Shown here piece after piece: positions 37,030 to 46,598 of a stretch of 64,000 nucleotides of DNA; position 1 is the stretch's first letter; each line of letters begins with the position of its first letter. The notes below the pieces were generated by a model. The model was given only the letters and a program-made list of their open reading frames with translations, was not told the DNA's origin and ran no database searches. The position numbers and the translations under genes are program-made. The stretch comes from Aquibacillus saliphilus (GTDB taxonomy: Bacteria > Bacillota > Bacilli > Bacillales > Amphibacillaceae): positions 1 through 64,000 of the forward strand of contig NZ_JAIZAP010000022.1 in the NCBI RefSeq assembly GCF_020404745.1. The letters are read 5' to 3'.

Positions 37030-38184
37030 ATGGCCAATAAAATACTGTTTTGTGCCACAGTTGACTACCATTTTAAAGCATTTCATTTGCCATATATGGA
37101 ATGGTTGAAAAATCAAGGTTGGCAGGTTGACGTCGCAGCATCGGGAAAGATTGATTTACCCTATACAGACAATAAGTATGATATACCGATTAGGCGCTCG
37201 CCATTTAATAAAATTAACCTGCGTGCTTATCAAAAATTGAAAAATGTTATCGATAAAGGAGACTATTCGATTATTCATTGCCATACACCAATGGGAGGTG
37301 TGTTAACCCGTCTGGCAGCAAGAGATGCTAGAAAACAGGGAGCAAAAGTAATATACACAGCTCACGGATTTCATTTTTGTAAGGGTGCACCGCTGATCAG
37401 TTGGCTTGTCTATTATCCGATTGAAAAGTACCTGTCCAAAGTAACAGACACGCTAATCACGATTAATATCGAAGATTATCGTTTTGCACAAAAGCATATG
37501 TCTAAAGCTAAAAAGATTGAACATGTACATGGTGTTGGTGTTGATACAGAACGTTTTAAGCCAATTACAGAAAATAATAAAAGCGAAATGAAAAAGTCAT
37601 TCGGTTATGGACCTGATGACTTTTTATTGTTTTATGCAGCAGAATTTAATAAAAATAAAAATCAACAATTTCTGCTAGAATCATTAGCCTTGATTAAAGA
37701 TGATGTTCCGAATGCTCATCTTGTTCTAGCTGGTGAGGGTCAATTACTAGAGCGTTGTCGCTTACTATCGTCAAATCTTGGAATAAGTCATATGGTTACT
37801 TTTTTAGGATTTCGAAATGATATTCAACAAATCCTTCCAATGTGTGATATTGGTGTTGCATCAAGCCTTCGTGAAGGATTGCCAGTCAATATAATGGAAG
37901 CAATGAGTTGTGCCTTACCAGTTGTAGCTGTTGACAATAGGGGGCATAGGGAACTCGTACAAAATAATAAAAATGGTTGGACCGTTGCGAGCGATGATAC
38001 AAAACGATTTGCTAATAAAATAAAAACGCTCGCAAATGTACCAGATTTAAAGAATAAACTTGGAGCAAACGGCAGGGAGATAATTTTGAAAAGATATAGT
38101 ACGAGGAAAGTATTGATTGAAAAAAGTAGAATTTACAGAATATATATGAATAGAGAGGAGGTTACGGAATGGGCAACCCATTGA
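37030..38184 (+). CDS. epsD: Glycosyltransferase family 4, EpsD-like
   Basis: The N-terminus KILFCATVDYHFKAFHLPY, then IPIRRSPF, IIHCHTPMGGVLTRLAARDA and YTAHGFHFCKGAP, is characteristic of EpsD. The GT4 donor-binding E-x7-E is in REGLPVNIMEAMS. It adds one sugar to the lipid-linked repeat unit at the cytoplasmic face. I prefer ATG at 37030 over GTG at 37021 because AGGTG is about six bases upstream. Its end overlaps the next GT gene by 16 bases. Confidence 0.9.
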   Translation: MANKILFCATVDYHFKAFHLPYMEWLKNQGWQVDVAASGKIDLPYTDNKYDIPIRRSPFNKINLRAYQKLKNVIDKGDYSIIHCHTPMGGVLTRLAARDARKQGAKVIYTAHGFHFCKGAPLISWLVYYPIEKYLSKVTDTLITINIEDYRFAQKHMSKAKKIEHVHGVGVDTERFKPITENNKSEMKKSFGYGPDDFLLFYAAEFNKNKNQQFLLESLALIKDDVPNAHLVLAGEGQLLERCRLLSSNLGISHMVTFLGFRNDIQQILPMCDIGVASSLREGLPVNIMEAMSCALPVVAVDNRGHRELVQNNKNGWTVASDDTKRFANKIKTLANVPDLKNKLGANGREIILKRYSTRKVLIEKSRIYRIYMNREEVTEWATH

Positions 38185-39287
38185 GAGTACTTCATGTTGT
38201 AGTCAATATGAACCGAGGTGGAGCTGAAACTTTACTAATGAATCTATATCGTAATATCGATCGTTCGAAGGTTCAATTCGACTTCTTAACTTGTAAAGAA
38301 GGTGTTTTTGATTCGGAAATCACTGCAATGGGAGGGGAAATTTTCAGAATTCCTTACATCTCAGAGGTTGGTCATTTGGGATACAAACAACACTTGGATC
38401 AATTCTTTAAATCAAATAACCAATACAAGATTGTTCACTCACATATGGATAAAATGAGTGGGTTTGTTCTTTTGGCTGCCAAGAAAGCAAATATACCAGT
38501 CAGAATAGCACATAGTCACAATACGAGAAGTGAGGGTGGTTTGGCATCAAAGTTATATAAATGGTATGCAGGTCAATATATTAGATACAACGCCTCGCAT
38601 TTCTTTGCATGTTCAACAAAGGCTTCAAAATGGTTGTTTGGAAACAATTCAACGGAAGCATATATTTTAAAAAACGGAATTGAAACCGATCAGTTTCATT
38701 TTTCTCTAACTGCTCGTGAAAAAATCAGGAACGAGTTAACTATTGAAAAAGACACAATCGTTTTGGGGCATGTAGGAAGATTCTCTCATCAAAAGAATCA
38801 CTTATTCTTGTTGGATATTCTCGCAGGTATGGTCAAGAAAATACCGAACGTTGTCTTGGTGCTAGTTGGTGATGGACCATTGAAACAAAAGGTGAAAGAA
38901 AGAATAAAAGAGTTAAAACTAGATAAGAAAGTGAAGTTGTTGGGAATAAGAGACGATATTCATCTGTTGCTTCAATCCTTCGATGTTTTCATTTTCCCTT
39001 CCTTTCATGAGGGGTTGCCAGTTACATTGATCGAGGCCCAAGGAGCTGGATTACCATGCATTATTTCTGATTCAATCACGGACGAAGTGGATATGGACGT
39101 TGGTCTAGTTAGCTATCTACCAATAACAGATCAAAACTTATGGATCCAAAAGATTACACAGTTAGCGAAGGCGAGACAGACCAGAAAGTCATCGAGTAAA
39201 TCCCTGACGCTCAAAGGGTATGACATCAAGAAAACAGCAGAGCGGTCACAGTTATCTTATCTATCGTTAGGAGATAAAGTGATATGA
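38169..39287 (+). CDS. epsF: Glycosyltransferase family 4, EpsF-like
   Basis: The 372-residue protein begins with VLHVVVNMNRGGAETLLMNLYR, the typical EpsF opening, and has GHVGRFSHQKNHLFLL and the GT4 motif HEGLPVTLIEAQGAG. It transfers a sugar to the lipid-linked intermediate. GAGAGGAGG precedes its ATG. It overlaps epsD at the start and the following GT2 gene by four bases (ATGA), indicating one translation unit. Confidence 0.88.
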   Translation: MGNPLRVLHVVVNMNRGGAETLLMNLYRNIDRSKVQFDFLTCKEGVFDSEITAMGGEIFRIPYISEVGHLGYKQHLDQFFKSNNQYKIVHSHMDKMSGFVLLAAKKANIPVRIAHSHNTRSEGGLASKLYKWYAGQYIRYNASHFFACSTKASKWLFGNNSTEAYILKNGIETDQFHFSLTAREKIRNELTIEKDTIVLGHVGRFSHQKNHLFLLDILAGMVKKIPNVVLVLVGDGPLKQKVKERIKELKLDKKVKLLGIRDDIHLLLQSFDVFIFPSFHEGLPVTLIEAQGAGLPCIISDSITDEVDMDVGLVSYLPITDQNLWIQKITQLAKARQTRKSSSKSLTLKGYDIKKTAERSQLSYLSLGDKVI

Positions 39288-40168
39288 AGAAACTGACTGT
39301 ATTCACTCCTACTTATAATCGTGCTTATTGTCTTGATAACTGTTATGAAAGTTTAAAACGTCAATCATGCAAAGACTTTGTTTGGTTAATTATTGATGAT
39401 GGTTCTACAGATGATACAGAAGCTCTCGTTGATGGCTGGATAATCGAAGGCGTTATCGAAATACTCTATCTGAAGCAAAGAAATCAAGGGATGCACGGGG
39501 CGCACAACACGGCCTTTGAGCTTATCGATACCGAATTAAATATTTGTATTGATTCGGATGATTATATGCCAGGTGATGCAGTTGAAAAAATTCTCGCATT
39601 TTGGAATGCTTTTGGGAATGAAAATGTGAGTGGAATCATTGGACTTGATTCCTATACAGATGGCCGAATTATTGGTACAGAACTTCCTAATAGTTTGAGA
39701 GAGTCCACTTTGTTTGATCTATATCAGAAGCATGGTGTAACAGGTGATAAGAAGCTCGTTTACCGAACTGAACTAACAAAAAAGTACCCATATCCCATTT
39801 TCACGGGTGAAAAATACGTTGGGCTTGCCTACAAATACCACATGTTAGATCGAGATTATCAAATGTTGCTAATGAATGAAGTTTTATGTTGTGTTGAATA
39901 TCTTAATGATGGCTCATCGTTAAATATGCTAAATCAATATCGAAATAATCCACAAGGGTTTGCTTTTTATCGTAGAGAGTTGATGAAGTTACCATTCGCG
40001 AATGTTTTGTTTAAATACAGGCAAGCAATCCATTATGTATCTAGTAGTTTAATAAGTAAAAACTGGTTGTTTTTAAAAGAGGCACCAAAGAAAGTTTTAA
40101 CTATCCTAGCATTGCCACTCGGAATCCTGTTATATGTTTATGTTACAACAAAATCAAGAGTTGTTTAA
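39284..40168 (+). CDS. Glycosyltransferase family 2
   Basis: The 294-residue protein has the GT-A fold motifs LIIDDGSTDDTEALV and CIDSDDYM (DxD), with the distinctive NQGMHGAHNTAFE acceptor-side segment. A hydrophobic C-terminal helix (ILALPLGILLYVYVT) may hold it at the membrane. It occupies the slot of other eps GT2 genes but is not clearly EpsE, the flagellar clutch enzyme; I would not assign a clutch role. Confidence 0.85.
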   Translation: MKKLTVFTPTYNRAYCLDNCYESLKRQSCKDFVWLIIDDGSTDDTEALVDGWIIEGVIEILYLKQRNQGMHGAHNTAFELIDTELNICIDSDDYMPGDAVEKILAFWNAFGNENVSGIIGLDSYTDGRIIGTELPNSLRESTLFDLYQKHGVTGDKKLVYRTELTKKYPYPIFTGEKYVGLAYKYHMLDRDYQMLLMNEVLCCVEYLNDGSSLNMLNQYRNNPQGFAFYRRELMKLPFANVLFKYRQAIHYVSSSLISKNWLFLKEAPKKVLTILALPLGILLYVYVTTKSRVV

Positions 40169-40219
40169 GATTATAAAAGAGCGAATGGTTCATGTTTTTA
40201 TATCGAAAGGAAATTTACT

Positions 40220-41296
40220 ATGACTCTCCTCTGGGTAAATCTTTTTTTAGTTTTTATATTTGCATTTTTTGCAAGATACGCTGCAACTCCTAGATTGACC
40301 ATTAATGCAGCTGTTCCGATTAAACCAAATAAAGTTCTTATTTTTGGAGCGTTAGTATCTTTGGTTGCAATATCTGGCCTCAGGTCAAGTATTGGAGACA
40401 CTGGAGCCTATAAACGTATTTATGTGATAAATGATTTTTCCTGGGAGTTTATTCAGTCTCAGGGTGATATAGGCTTTGGAATTCTACAGATGCTATTAAA
40501 GAATTACGTATCCGATGATCCTCAAATACTAATTTTCACTACAGCATTAATTACAAATTTGTTAGTGGTAATCGTATTGTATAACTATTCTAGAATGATT
40601 GATTTAAGCTTGTATGTGTATATTACCGGAGGACTATTTTTAGTGTCGATGAATGGAATTAGGCAAGTACTAGCCGCTGCAATTCTTTTCATCGGTACGA
40701 AGTATTTAATAGAAGGTAATTTCTTTAAGTATTCACTGATTGTTGTATTAGCCTCTTTCATTCATCAGAGTGCACTTATATTGTTACCAATTTATTTCTT
40801 AGTCAGATTAAAAGCTTGGTCAAAAGCTACTGTAGCTCTTGTGATTTTTTCATTTTTTATTGCATTAGGATTTGATCGGTTTTCAGTATTGTTGTTTTCT
40901 GCAATTGAGGGTAGTCAATATGGAGGGTATCAGGATTTTAATGAAGGTGGCGCTAGTATTTTAAGGGTAGTTGTAGATGCTGTTCCGATTGTAATTGCAT
41001 ATTTAGGAAGAAATAAGCTTAAAAAAATTTGGCCTGATAGTGATTACATAGTCAATATGGCATTAGTAGGGATGGTATTTATGATTATTGCTACACAGAA
41101 TTGGATATTTGCTAGGTTTTCAATTTACTTTGATTTATATCAGTTAATTTTAATCTCTTGGATTATTAAGATATTCAGAGAAAAGGACCAAAAGCTGATT
41201 TATTTAGTCATCATAGTTTGTTACTTTGCTTATTATTTTTATGAGAATGTGATTACTTTAAACATTAATTATAGAAGTGATTACTTCATTTGGTAG
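40220..41296 (+). CDS. epsG: EpsG-family polysaccharide polymerase
   Basis: The 358-residue protein has about ten membrane segments and EpsG family motifs: a conserved RSSIGDTGAYKRIY near residue 54, and NGIRQVLAAAILFIGTKYLIEGNFFKY followed by HQSALILLPIYF, cited in parts. These Wzy-like proteins polymerise lipid-linked repeat units on the outer face of the membrane. AAAGGAAATTTACT precedes its ATG. Confidence 0.9.
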   Translation: MTLLWVNLFLVFIFAFFARYAATPRLTINAAVPIKPNKVLIFGALVSLVAISGLRSSIGDTGAYKRIYVINDFSWEFIQSQGDIGFGILQMLLKNYVSDDPQILIFTTALITNLLVVIVLYNYSRMIDLSLYVYITGGLFLVSMNGIRQVLAAAILFIGTKYLIEGNFFKYSLIVVLASFIHQSALILLPIYFLVRLKAWSKATVALVIFSFFIALGFDRFSVLLFSAIEGSQYGGYQDFNEGGASILRVVVDAVPIVIAYLGRNKLKKIWPDSDYIVNMALVGMVFMIIATQNWIFARFSIYFDLYQLILISWIIKIFREKDQKLIYLVIIVCYFAYYFYENVITLNINYRSDYFIW

Positions 41297-41348
41297 TCAG
41301 TAAACTTATAATTTTGGATGTTTTAATTTTTGAAAGGAGGAATAGTAG

Positions 41349-42392
41349 ATGGCTATTCTCGTAACGGGTGGAGCTGGATATATTGGTAGTCACACTTGTG
41401 TGGAGCTATTAAATGATGGTTATCAGGTAATCGTTGTTGATGATTTTTCAAATAGCAATCCTGAATCATTAAAAAGAGTGGAACAGATAACCGGAAAACA
41501 ACTTAAGACGTATCCGATTGATTTATTAAATCAGATTGATTTAGAAAAAGTATTTAAAGAGAATAAGATTGAAGCGGTTATTCACTTCGCTGGATTAAAA
41601 TCAGTTGGAGAGTCAGTTGCGGTGCCACTTAAATACTACCGTAATAATGTGATAAGCACATTAATTCTATGTGAGGTGATGAGAAAACACCGAGTGAAAA
41701 ATCTTGTCTTCAGTTCATCAGCAACAGTTTATGGAGCAACGGATAAAATGCCTGTTTCAGAAGATGCTTTTCTGAAGCCAGTCAATCCATATGGACGAAC
41801 GAAACATTTAATTGAAGAATTGCTACGGGACTTGTATCAATCAGATAAGGAATGGAGTATTACATTATTAAGATATTTTAATCCAATTGGAGCTCATGAA
41901 AGTGGCAATATCGGTGAGGATCCAAATGGTATTCCAAATAATTTACTACCGTATATTTCGCAGGTAGCAGTAGGGAAACTGCAACGTCTTAACATATTTG
42001 GAGATGATTACCCAACCAAAGACGGAACCGGGATAAGGGATTATATTCATGTCGTTGATTTGGCTAAGGGGCATCTAAAAGCCTTAGAAAAAATAACATC
42101 AATAACTGGTGTAGAAACGTATAATCTTGGTACGGGTAGAGGTTATAGTGTGTTAGAAATGATTGACGCGTTCGAGAATGCTTCGGGGAAGAAAATACCT
42201 TACACGGTTGTAGATCGGCGAGAGGGAGATTCAGCTATTTGTTATGCGAATCCGAATAAGGCAAGAGAACACCTAAAATGGCAAGCTAGTAGAGATATTC
42301 ATTTGATGAGTAAAGACGCATGGCGATGGCAACAAAAAAATCCAAAGGGATATCAAGAAATAGTTGATCCAAGACAAACTGGTGTTTACTAA
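41349..42392 (+). CDS. galE: UDP-glucose 4-epimerase
   Basis: It interconverts UDP-glucose and UDP-galactose (or GlcNAc/GalNAc forms). The 347-residue protein has VTGGAGYIGSHTCVELL, the SSSATVYG motif with catalytic Ser/Thr, and YGRTK (YxxxK). The family loop LLRYFNPIGAH and DGTGIRDYIHV are present. AAAGGAGGAATAGTAG precedes the ATG. It uses the product of the gtaB gene upstream. Confidence 0.95.
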   Translation: MAILVTGGAGYIGSHTCVELLNDGYQVIVVDDFSNSNPESLKRVEQITGKQLKTYPIDLLNQIDLEKVFKENKIEAVIHFAGLKSVGESVAVPLKYYRNNVISTLILCEVMRKHRVKNLVFSSSATVYGATDKMPVSEDAFLKPVNPYGRTKHLIEELLRDLYQSDKEWSITLLRYFNPIGAHESGNIGEDPNGIPNNLLPYISQVAVGKLQRLNIFGDDYPTKDGTGIRDYIHVVDLAKGHLKALEKITSITGVETYNLGTGRGYSVLEMIDAFENASGKKIPYTVVDRREGDSAICYANPNKAREHLKWQASRDIHLMSKDAWRWQQKNPKGYQEIVDPRQTGVY

Positions 42393-42432
42393 ACGCTAGT
42401 TTTTTTAAATGTCTATAAAAGCGGGGAGTATA

Positions 42433-42591
42433 ATGAAAAGCACGACTAATTTAACAAAAAGAGATGTAAGAGAAATGCTGGTAAAGGCTAAAAAAGGAAG
42501 CGAATCGACTAATATTAGCGCACTTGAAGTTATCAATCAGATGAAAGACCAGATAATGGAAATCAAATTCGCTGATAAGAAAGTAAAATAA
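42433..42591 (+). CDS. Small 52-residue protein inside the eps operon, unknown
   Basis: ATG at 42433 follows GGGGAGTATA, and the frame is MKSTTNLTKRDVREMLVKA, then NISALEVINQM and a basic tail. It lies between galE and the sugar transferase in the same direction. I do not recognise a family. The VREMLVKAK...NIS pattern loosely resembles the SinR-binding helix of SinI (VELMVEAK...NIS), though the Trp of SinI is missing. An earlier ATG at 42409 has no ribosome binding site. Confidence 0.55.
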   Translation: MKSTTNLTKRDVREMLVKAKKGSESTNISALEVINQMKDQIMEIKFADKKVK

Positions 42592-42616
42592 AGTTTTAAG
42601 AAATTGGGGTTAGATC

Positions 42617-43219
42617 ATGATTAAGCGATTAATTGATGTAGTTATCTCACTAATACTGCTGACGGTGTTGTCTTCACTTGTTTTAGTCATTGCTTTTTTA
42701 ATACGAATTAAATTAGGAACACCAATACTATTTAAACAGCTACGTCCAGGTTTAAACGGCAAGGCATTTTACGTATATAAATTTCGCACAATGAATAACG
42801 AAACAGATGAGAAAGGTAATTTATTATCTGATGACTATCGTTTAACTGGTCTTGGGCAATTTCTTAGAAAATACAGTTTAGATGAATTTCCACAACTAAT
42901 TAATGTTCTTAAAGGTGAGATGAGTTTGGTTGGTCCGAGACCTTTGTTACTAGAATATTTACCTCTTTATACAAAGGAACAAGAGAAAAGACATAACGTT
43001 AGGCCAGGTATAACTGGATGGGCACAAGTTAATGGGAGAAACGCGATTAACTGGGAAGAAAAATTCAAGCTAGATACATGGTATGTCAACAATTATAGTC
43101 TACTTCTTGATTTTAAAATAATGATTAAAACACTTAGTAAAGTGGTTAAGAAAGAGGGGATTAATTATCAAGGACATGTCACGATGGAAAAATTTAAAGG
43201 CTCAGAAGAAGTGATGTAG
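42617..43219 (+). CDS. epsL: Undecaprenyl-phosphate sugar transferase (EpsL/PglC-like)
   Basis: The 200-residue protein is a small monotopic phosphoglycosyl transferase. It has an N-terminal membrane helix (LIDVVISLILLTVLSSLV), the VYKFRTM motif, LDEFPQLINVLKGEMSLVGPRP and RPGITGWAQVNGR. It places the first sugar phosphate on undecaprenyl phosphate. With EpsC, EpsM and EpsN here it should use a bacillosamine-type sugar. TTGGGGTTAGATC precedes the ATG. Confidence 0.93.
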   Translation: MIKRLIDVVISLILLTVLSSLVLVIAFLIRIKLGTPILFKQLRPGLNGKAFYVYKFRTMNNETDEKGNLLSDDYRLTGLGQFLRKYSLDEFPQLINVLKGEMSLVGPRPLLLEYLPLYTKEQEKRHNVRPGITGWAQVNGRNAINWEEKFKLDTWYVNNYSLLLDFKIMIKTLSKVVKKEGINYQGHVTMEKFKGSEEVM

Positions 43220-43220
43220 C

Positions 43221-43895
43221 ATGAATATAATTATTGTCGGAAATGGTGGGCACAGCAAAGTCATTCAAGAGATGGTTTCTTTGATAAAGGAGCATCAGGT
43301 TATTGCAATCCTAGATGATAAATATACGAGTGAATTCCACGTTAATGGAACTGTACATGGCCCTTTAACTTTGTTAGATCAAGTACTTGAACAAGACGGT
43401 AAGGTGATCATTGCGATTGGAAATAATTTAACCAGAAGACACATAGTAGCTTCATTAAACTTAGAAATCGAACAATTTTTAACAATTATTCACCCAACAG
43501 CGATAGTAAGCTCCACAGCAAGATTAGGTTATGGAACAGTTATTATGCCAAATGCAGTAATTAATGCAGAAACAATGATTGGTGATCATTGCATTATTAA
43601 CACGGGGGCTATAGTGGAGCATGAAAATGTTGTTGGTGATTACACACATATTTCTCCCAATGCTACCTTGACAGGTAATGTCTTCGTTGGTGAAGGTGTA
43701 CATATAGGGGCAACAGCAACTATTATACCAGGGATGAAAGTAGGTAACTGGTCGGTTATTGGTGCTGGGTCAATCGTTATCAAGGAAATTCCAGCTGGAA
43801 GTAAGGCAGTTGGATCTCCTGCAAGAATTCTTTCAAACAATAAATTAAATAAAACGCAGGAAGAAAAGGTGGTGGTTATAAATGACAAAACCTAA
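43221..43895 (+). CDS. epsM: Sugar O/N-acetyltransferase (EpsM/PglD-like)
   Basis: The 224-residue protein has the N-terminal Rossmann-like PglD domain (IIVGNGGHSKVI) and a hexapeptide-repeat beta-helix with the catalytic His in EHENVVGDYTHISPNATLTG. It acetylates the amino sugar made by EpsN with acetyl-CoA. It starts one base after epsL and overlaps epsN by 14 bases. Confidence 0.92.
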   Translation: MNIIIVGNGGHSKVIQEMVSLIKEHQVIAILDDKYTSEFHVNGTVHGPLTLLDQVLEQDGKVIIAIGNNLTRRHIVASLNLEIEQFLTIIHPTAIVSSTARLGYGTVIMPNAVINAETMIGDHCIINTGAIVEHENVVGDYTHISPNATLTGNVFVGEGVHIGATATIIPGMKVGNWSVIGAGSIVIKEIPAGSKAVGSPARILSNNKLNKTQEEKVVVINDKT

Positions 43896-45072
43896 AATTC
43901 TTCTTTCACCACCACACATGAGTGGGAAAGAGATAGATCAAGTTAAGGAAGCATTCAGAACAAACTGGATTGCACCATTAGGACCGAATGTTGATGCATT
44001 TGAAAATGAAATAGCAAGTTATCTAGGAGCAAATGGAGCTGTCGCGGTAAGTTCAGGAACTGCAGCGATTCATTTAGCTCTTTCTTTATTAGGAGTGCAA
44101 AAGGGAGATAAAGTGTTTTGTTCCACGCTTACCTTTGTTGCTAGTGCAAATCCAATTTTATACCAAGATGCAGAGCCCGTTTTTATTGATTCAGAGCCGG
44201 ATACATGGAATATGTCTCCACAAGCACTTGAACGGGCGTTAACAGATGCAGTACTTGAAGGAAATTTACCAAAAGCAGTAATTGTAGTGAATCTTTATGG
44301 ACAAATAGCCAAAATGGATGAGTTGGTGTCTATTTGTAATCGGTATAATGTTCCAATTATTGAAGATGCGGCCGAGTCTCTGGGGTCAACTTATAAAGGA
44401 AGACCAAGTGGTGTTTTTGGTAAGTTCAGTATTTTCTCTTTCAACGGAAATAAAATTATTACCACATCTGGCGGGGGAATGCTTGTATCGGGTGATCTAG
44501 ACGCGCTGAAAAAAGCGCGTTTTTTAGCAACACAGGCAAAGGATGCTTCGCCACATTATCAACACAGTGTTTGTGGTTATAACTACCGGATGAGTAATAT
44601 ATTAGCGGGTGTTGGAAGAGCTCAACTAGATGTTTTAGAAAGTCGTGTGGATGCAAGAAGACATATATTTGATCGCTATTACCGGTGTCTAGTTAACTTA
44701 CCTGGTATAAACTTTATGCCAGAATTACTACATACAAGGACAAATAGATGGCTTACGGCATTCACGATAAATGAACATGAAGCTGGTGTTTCTGTAGGAC
44801 AATTGTTGGAAACACTTAATGCCGAAAATATTGAAGCACGTCCGGTATGGAAACCACTCCATTTGCAGCCATTATTTAAAGGTGCAAAGTACTACCCACA
44901 TGAAAGAACAGGGCATGTCGCACAAGAGCTATTTGAAAAGGGTATATGTCTTCCGTCTGGATCGAGCCTAACAGACGATGAACAAGACAGAGTAATCGAC
45001 TGTATAACAGAGACAATAAACGGACCCGTTACTAGCGAAGAAGTAATCTTAGAAAATATGAGGTATAGATAA
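43882..45072 (+). CDS. epsN: UDP-4-amino-sugar aminotransferase (EpsN/PglE-like, DegT family)
   Basis: The 396-residue protein is a PLP-dependent aminotransferase. It has SPPHMSGKEIDQV, VSSGTAAIHLAL, IIEDAAESLGS, and the PLP-binding Lys in FNGNKIITTSGGGM. It converts the 4-keto sugar from EpsC to a 4-amino sugar that EpsM acetylates. Its stop codon overlaps the start of the SinR-like gene (TAATG), so the regulator is translated with it. Confidence 0.94.
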   Translation: MTKPKILLSPPHMSGKEIDQVKEAFRTNWIAPLGPNVDAFENEIASYLGANGAVAVSSGTAAIHLALSLLGVQKGDKVFCSTLTFVASANPILYQDAEPVFIDSEPDTWNMSPQALERALTDAVLEGNLPKAVIVVNLYGQIAKMDELVSICNRYNVPIIEDAAESLGSTYKGRPSGVFGKFSIFSFNGNKIITTSGGGMLVSGDLDALKKARFLATQAKDASPHYQHSVCGYNYRMSNILAGVGRAQLDVLESRVDARRHIFDRYYRCLVNLPGINFMPELLHTRTNRWLTAFTINEHEAGVSVGQLLETLNAENIEARPVWKPLHLQPLFKGAKYYPHERTGHVAQELFEKGICLPSGSSLTDDEQDRVIDCITETINGPVTSEEVILENMRYR

Positions 45073-45413
45073 TGATAGGTGATAACATATACAAGATTCG
45101 GAAGCAAAAACGTTTAACTTTATCAGAACTAGCAGAGCGTGCGAATATTTCTAAGTCCTACTTGAGTAATATAGAACGTAACTTAAATCAAAATCCTTCT
45201 ATTCAAATAATAGGGAAAATCGCAAAAGAATTAAACGTCAACATTGATACGATCTTAGGATTGAATCAGAAAAAAGCAAATCAACCCGAAACAGAGTGGT
45301 TAGACTTTGTTAATCAACTAAAAGCGTCTGGAATCGAAAAAGAACAATTACAAGAGTATAAGACTGTTATTGAGTTTGTTAAATGGAAGAATGAGAAATT
45401 AGGGGAGAAATAA
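45072..45413 (+). CDS. SinR-like transcriptional regulator
   Basis: The 113-residue protein has a SinR-type HTH (MIGDNIYKIRKQKRLTLSEL, then KSYLSNIERNLNQNPSIQ), a linker, and a C-terminal helical hairpin (TEWLDFVNQLKASGI) like the SinR/SinI multimerisation domain. Length and order match B. subtilis SinR (111 residues) and SlrR (longer, 152). SinR represses matrix genes until SinI binds it. The gene overlaps epsN by one base and follows TGAGGT, so it is expressed inside the operon that likely carries its own operators. It could be a paralogue and not the chromosomal sinR. Confidence 0.88.
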   Translation: MIGDNIYKIRKQKRLTLSELAERANISKSYLSNIERNLNQNPSIQIIGKIAKELNVNIDTILGLNQKKANQPETEWLDFVNQLKASGIEKEQLQEYKTVIEFVKWKNEKLGEK

Positions 45414-45449
45414 TTTACCCATGCAAATATATTATGGAAGGGAAATGAA

Positions 45450-46598
45450 ATGGATAACCCAATCAAGGTCCTTCAGGTTGTTGGAGCAATGAATCGAGCA
45501 GGCACAGAAACGATGTTAATGAATATTTATCGAAATATTGACCATCAAAAAGTACAGTTTGATTTCATTTCCTATGGGAGTGGTGATGCAGATTATGATG
45601 AGGAAATAAAAAATTTAGGTGGGCAGGTGATAAAGTTAACCAAAACGAGCTCAGTTGCACAGATTTACAAGGTTATAAAAAAGAATGGACCATATGATGC
45701 TGTTCATTGTCATACACTGTTTCATTGTGGGCTTGCTAATCTAGCAGCATTTCTAGCCGGAGTGAAAATTAGAATTTCCCATGCACATACTACCTTAGAT
45801 GATACTAATGGGCTGGCTAGAAAGATATATATTAATCTAATGAGGTGGATGATTAGTACTTTCTCAACCAATCTACTAGCTTGCAGCAATGGTGCTGGGA
45901 GTTATTTGTTTGGAGAAAAAGAGTTGTCAAATGCTAACTATTCCTTTTTTCCAAATGTGATTGATTATTCGAATTTTTTACAGGTTCCAGGTACAACTAT
46001 TAAGAAATTTAAAATGGAACAGGGAATTGGCAATAGTATAGTGATTGGCCACATAGGAAGATTTATTGAACCAAAGAATCACCTTTTTTTGCTAAAAGTA
46101 ATGAAAGAAATTATTAAGAAAGAACCATCTAGCAAACTACTGTTAGTTGGAGATGGAGATTTAAGGCAAGAGATTGAAGCAAAAGCAAAAAAAGAAGGAT
46201 TATACGAGAATATCAAGTTTGTTGGGGTGAGAGAGGATGTGCCAACAATGCTACACAGCATGGATATATTTGTATTTCCTTCCATTTATGAAGGTTTAGG
46301 GCTCGTACTTTTAGAGGCCCAAGCTAGCGGATTACCGTGTATTGTATCGAATGCAATTCAGCCCGAAGCTGACATAAATATTGGACTTGTATCAAAGCTT
46401 TCCTTGGACGGTGGACCAGAGGCTTGGGCAAGAAAAATTTTAAAGGAAGTAGGTAATAAAGAAAAGAACCTTAACATGATTAACAATTGTCTTGATAAAT
46501 CTGGATATTCTCTAAATGATGGAATTACCAAATTAATCAACATCTATTATCCAGAAGAAGGAGAAGTTTATGAAACAGATATTAGTCGCCTCTTTTGA
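45450..46598 (+). CDS. Glycosyltransferase family 4, second EpsF-like enzyme
   Basis: The 382-residue protein begins KVLQVVGAMNRAGTETMLMNIYR and contains GHIGRFIEPKNHLFLL and YEGLGLVLLEAQASG (E-x7-E). It resembles the EpsF-like enzyme at 38169 along its length, so the two are probably paralogues. It follows the SinR-like gene by 36 bases, with no terminator between, and overlaps the next GT4 gene by 29 bases. Confidence 0.87.
   Translation: MDNPIKVLQVVGAMNRAGTETMLMNIYRNIDHQKVQFDFISYGSGDADYDEEIKNLGGQVIKLTKTSSVAQIYKVIKKNGPYDAVHCHTLFHCGLANLAAFLAGVKIRISHAHTTLDDTNGLARKIYINLMRWMISTFSTNLLACSNGAGSYLFGEKELSNANYSFFPNVIDYSNFLQVPGTTIKKFKMEQGIGNSIVIGHIGRFIEPKNHLFLLKVMKEIIKKEPSSKLLLVGDGDLRQEIEAKAKKEGLYENIKFVGVREDVPTMLHSMDIFVFPSIYEGLGLVLLEAQASGLPCIVSNAIQPEADINIGLVSKLSLDGGPEAWARKILKEVGNKEKNLNMINNCLDKSGYSLNDGITKLINIYYPEEGEVYETDISRLF

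Noticed and set aside
39284-40168. EpsE flagellar clutch
   Set aside because: The GT2 motifs are present but the sequence opening and the MHGAHN segment are unlike EpsE; only the fold is supported.
45072-45413. Phage-type Xre repressor
   Set aside because: No phage genes nearby; HTH and C-terminal hairpin match SinR in order and length, and SinR-type operators are present.
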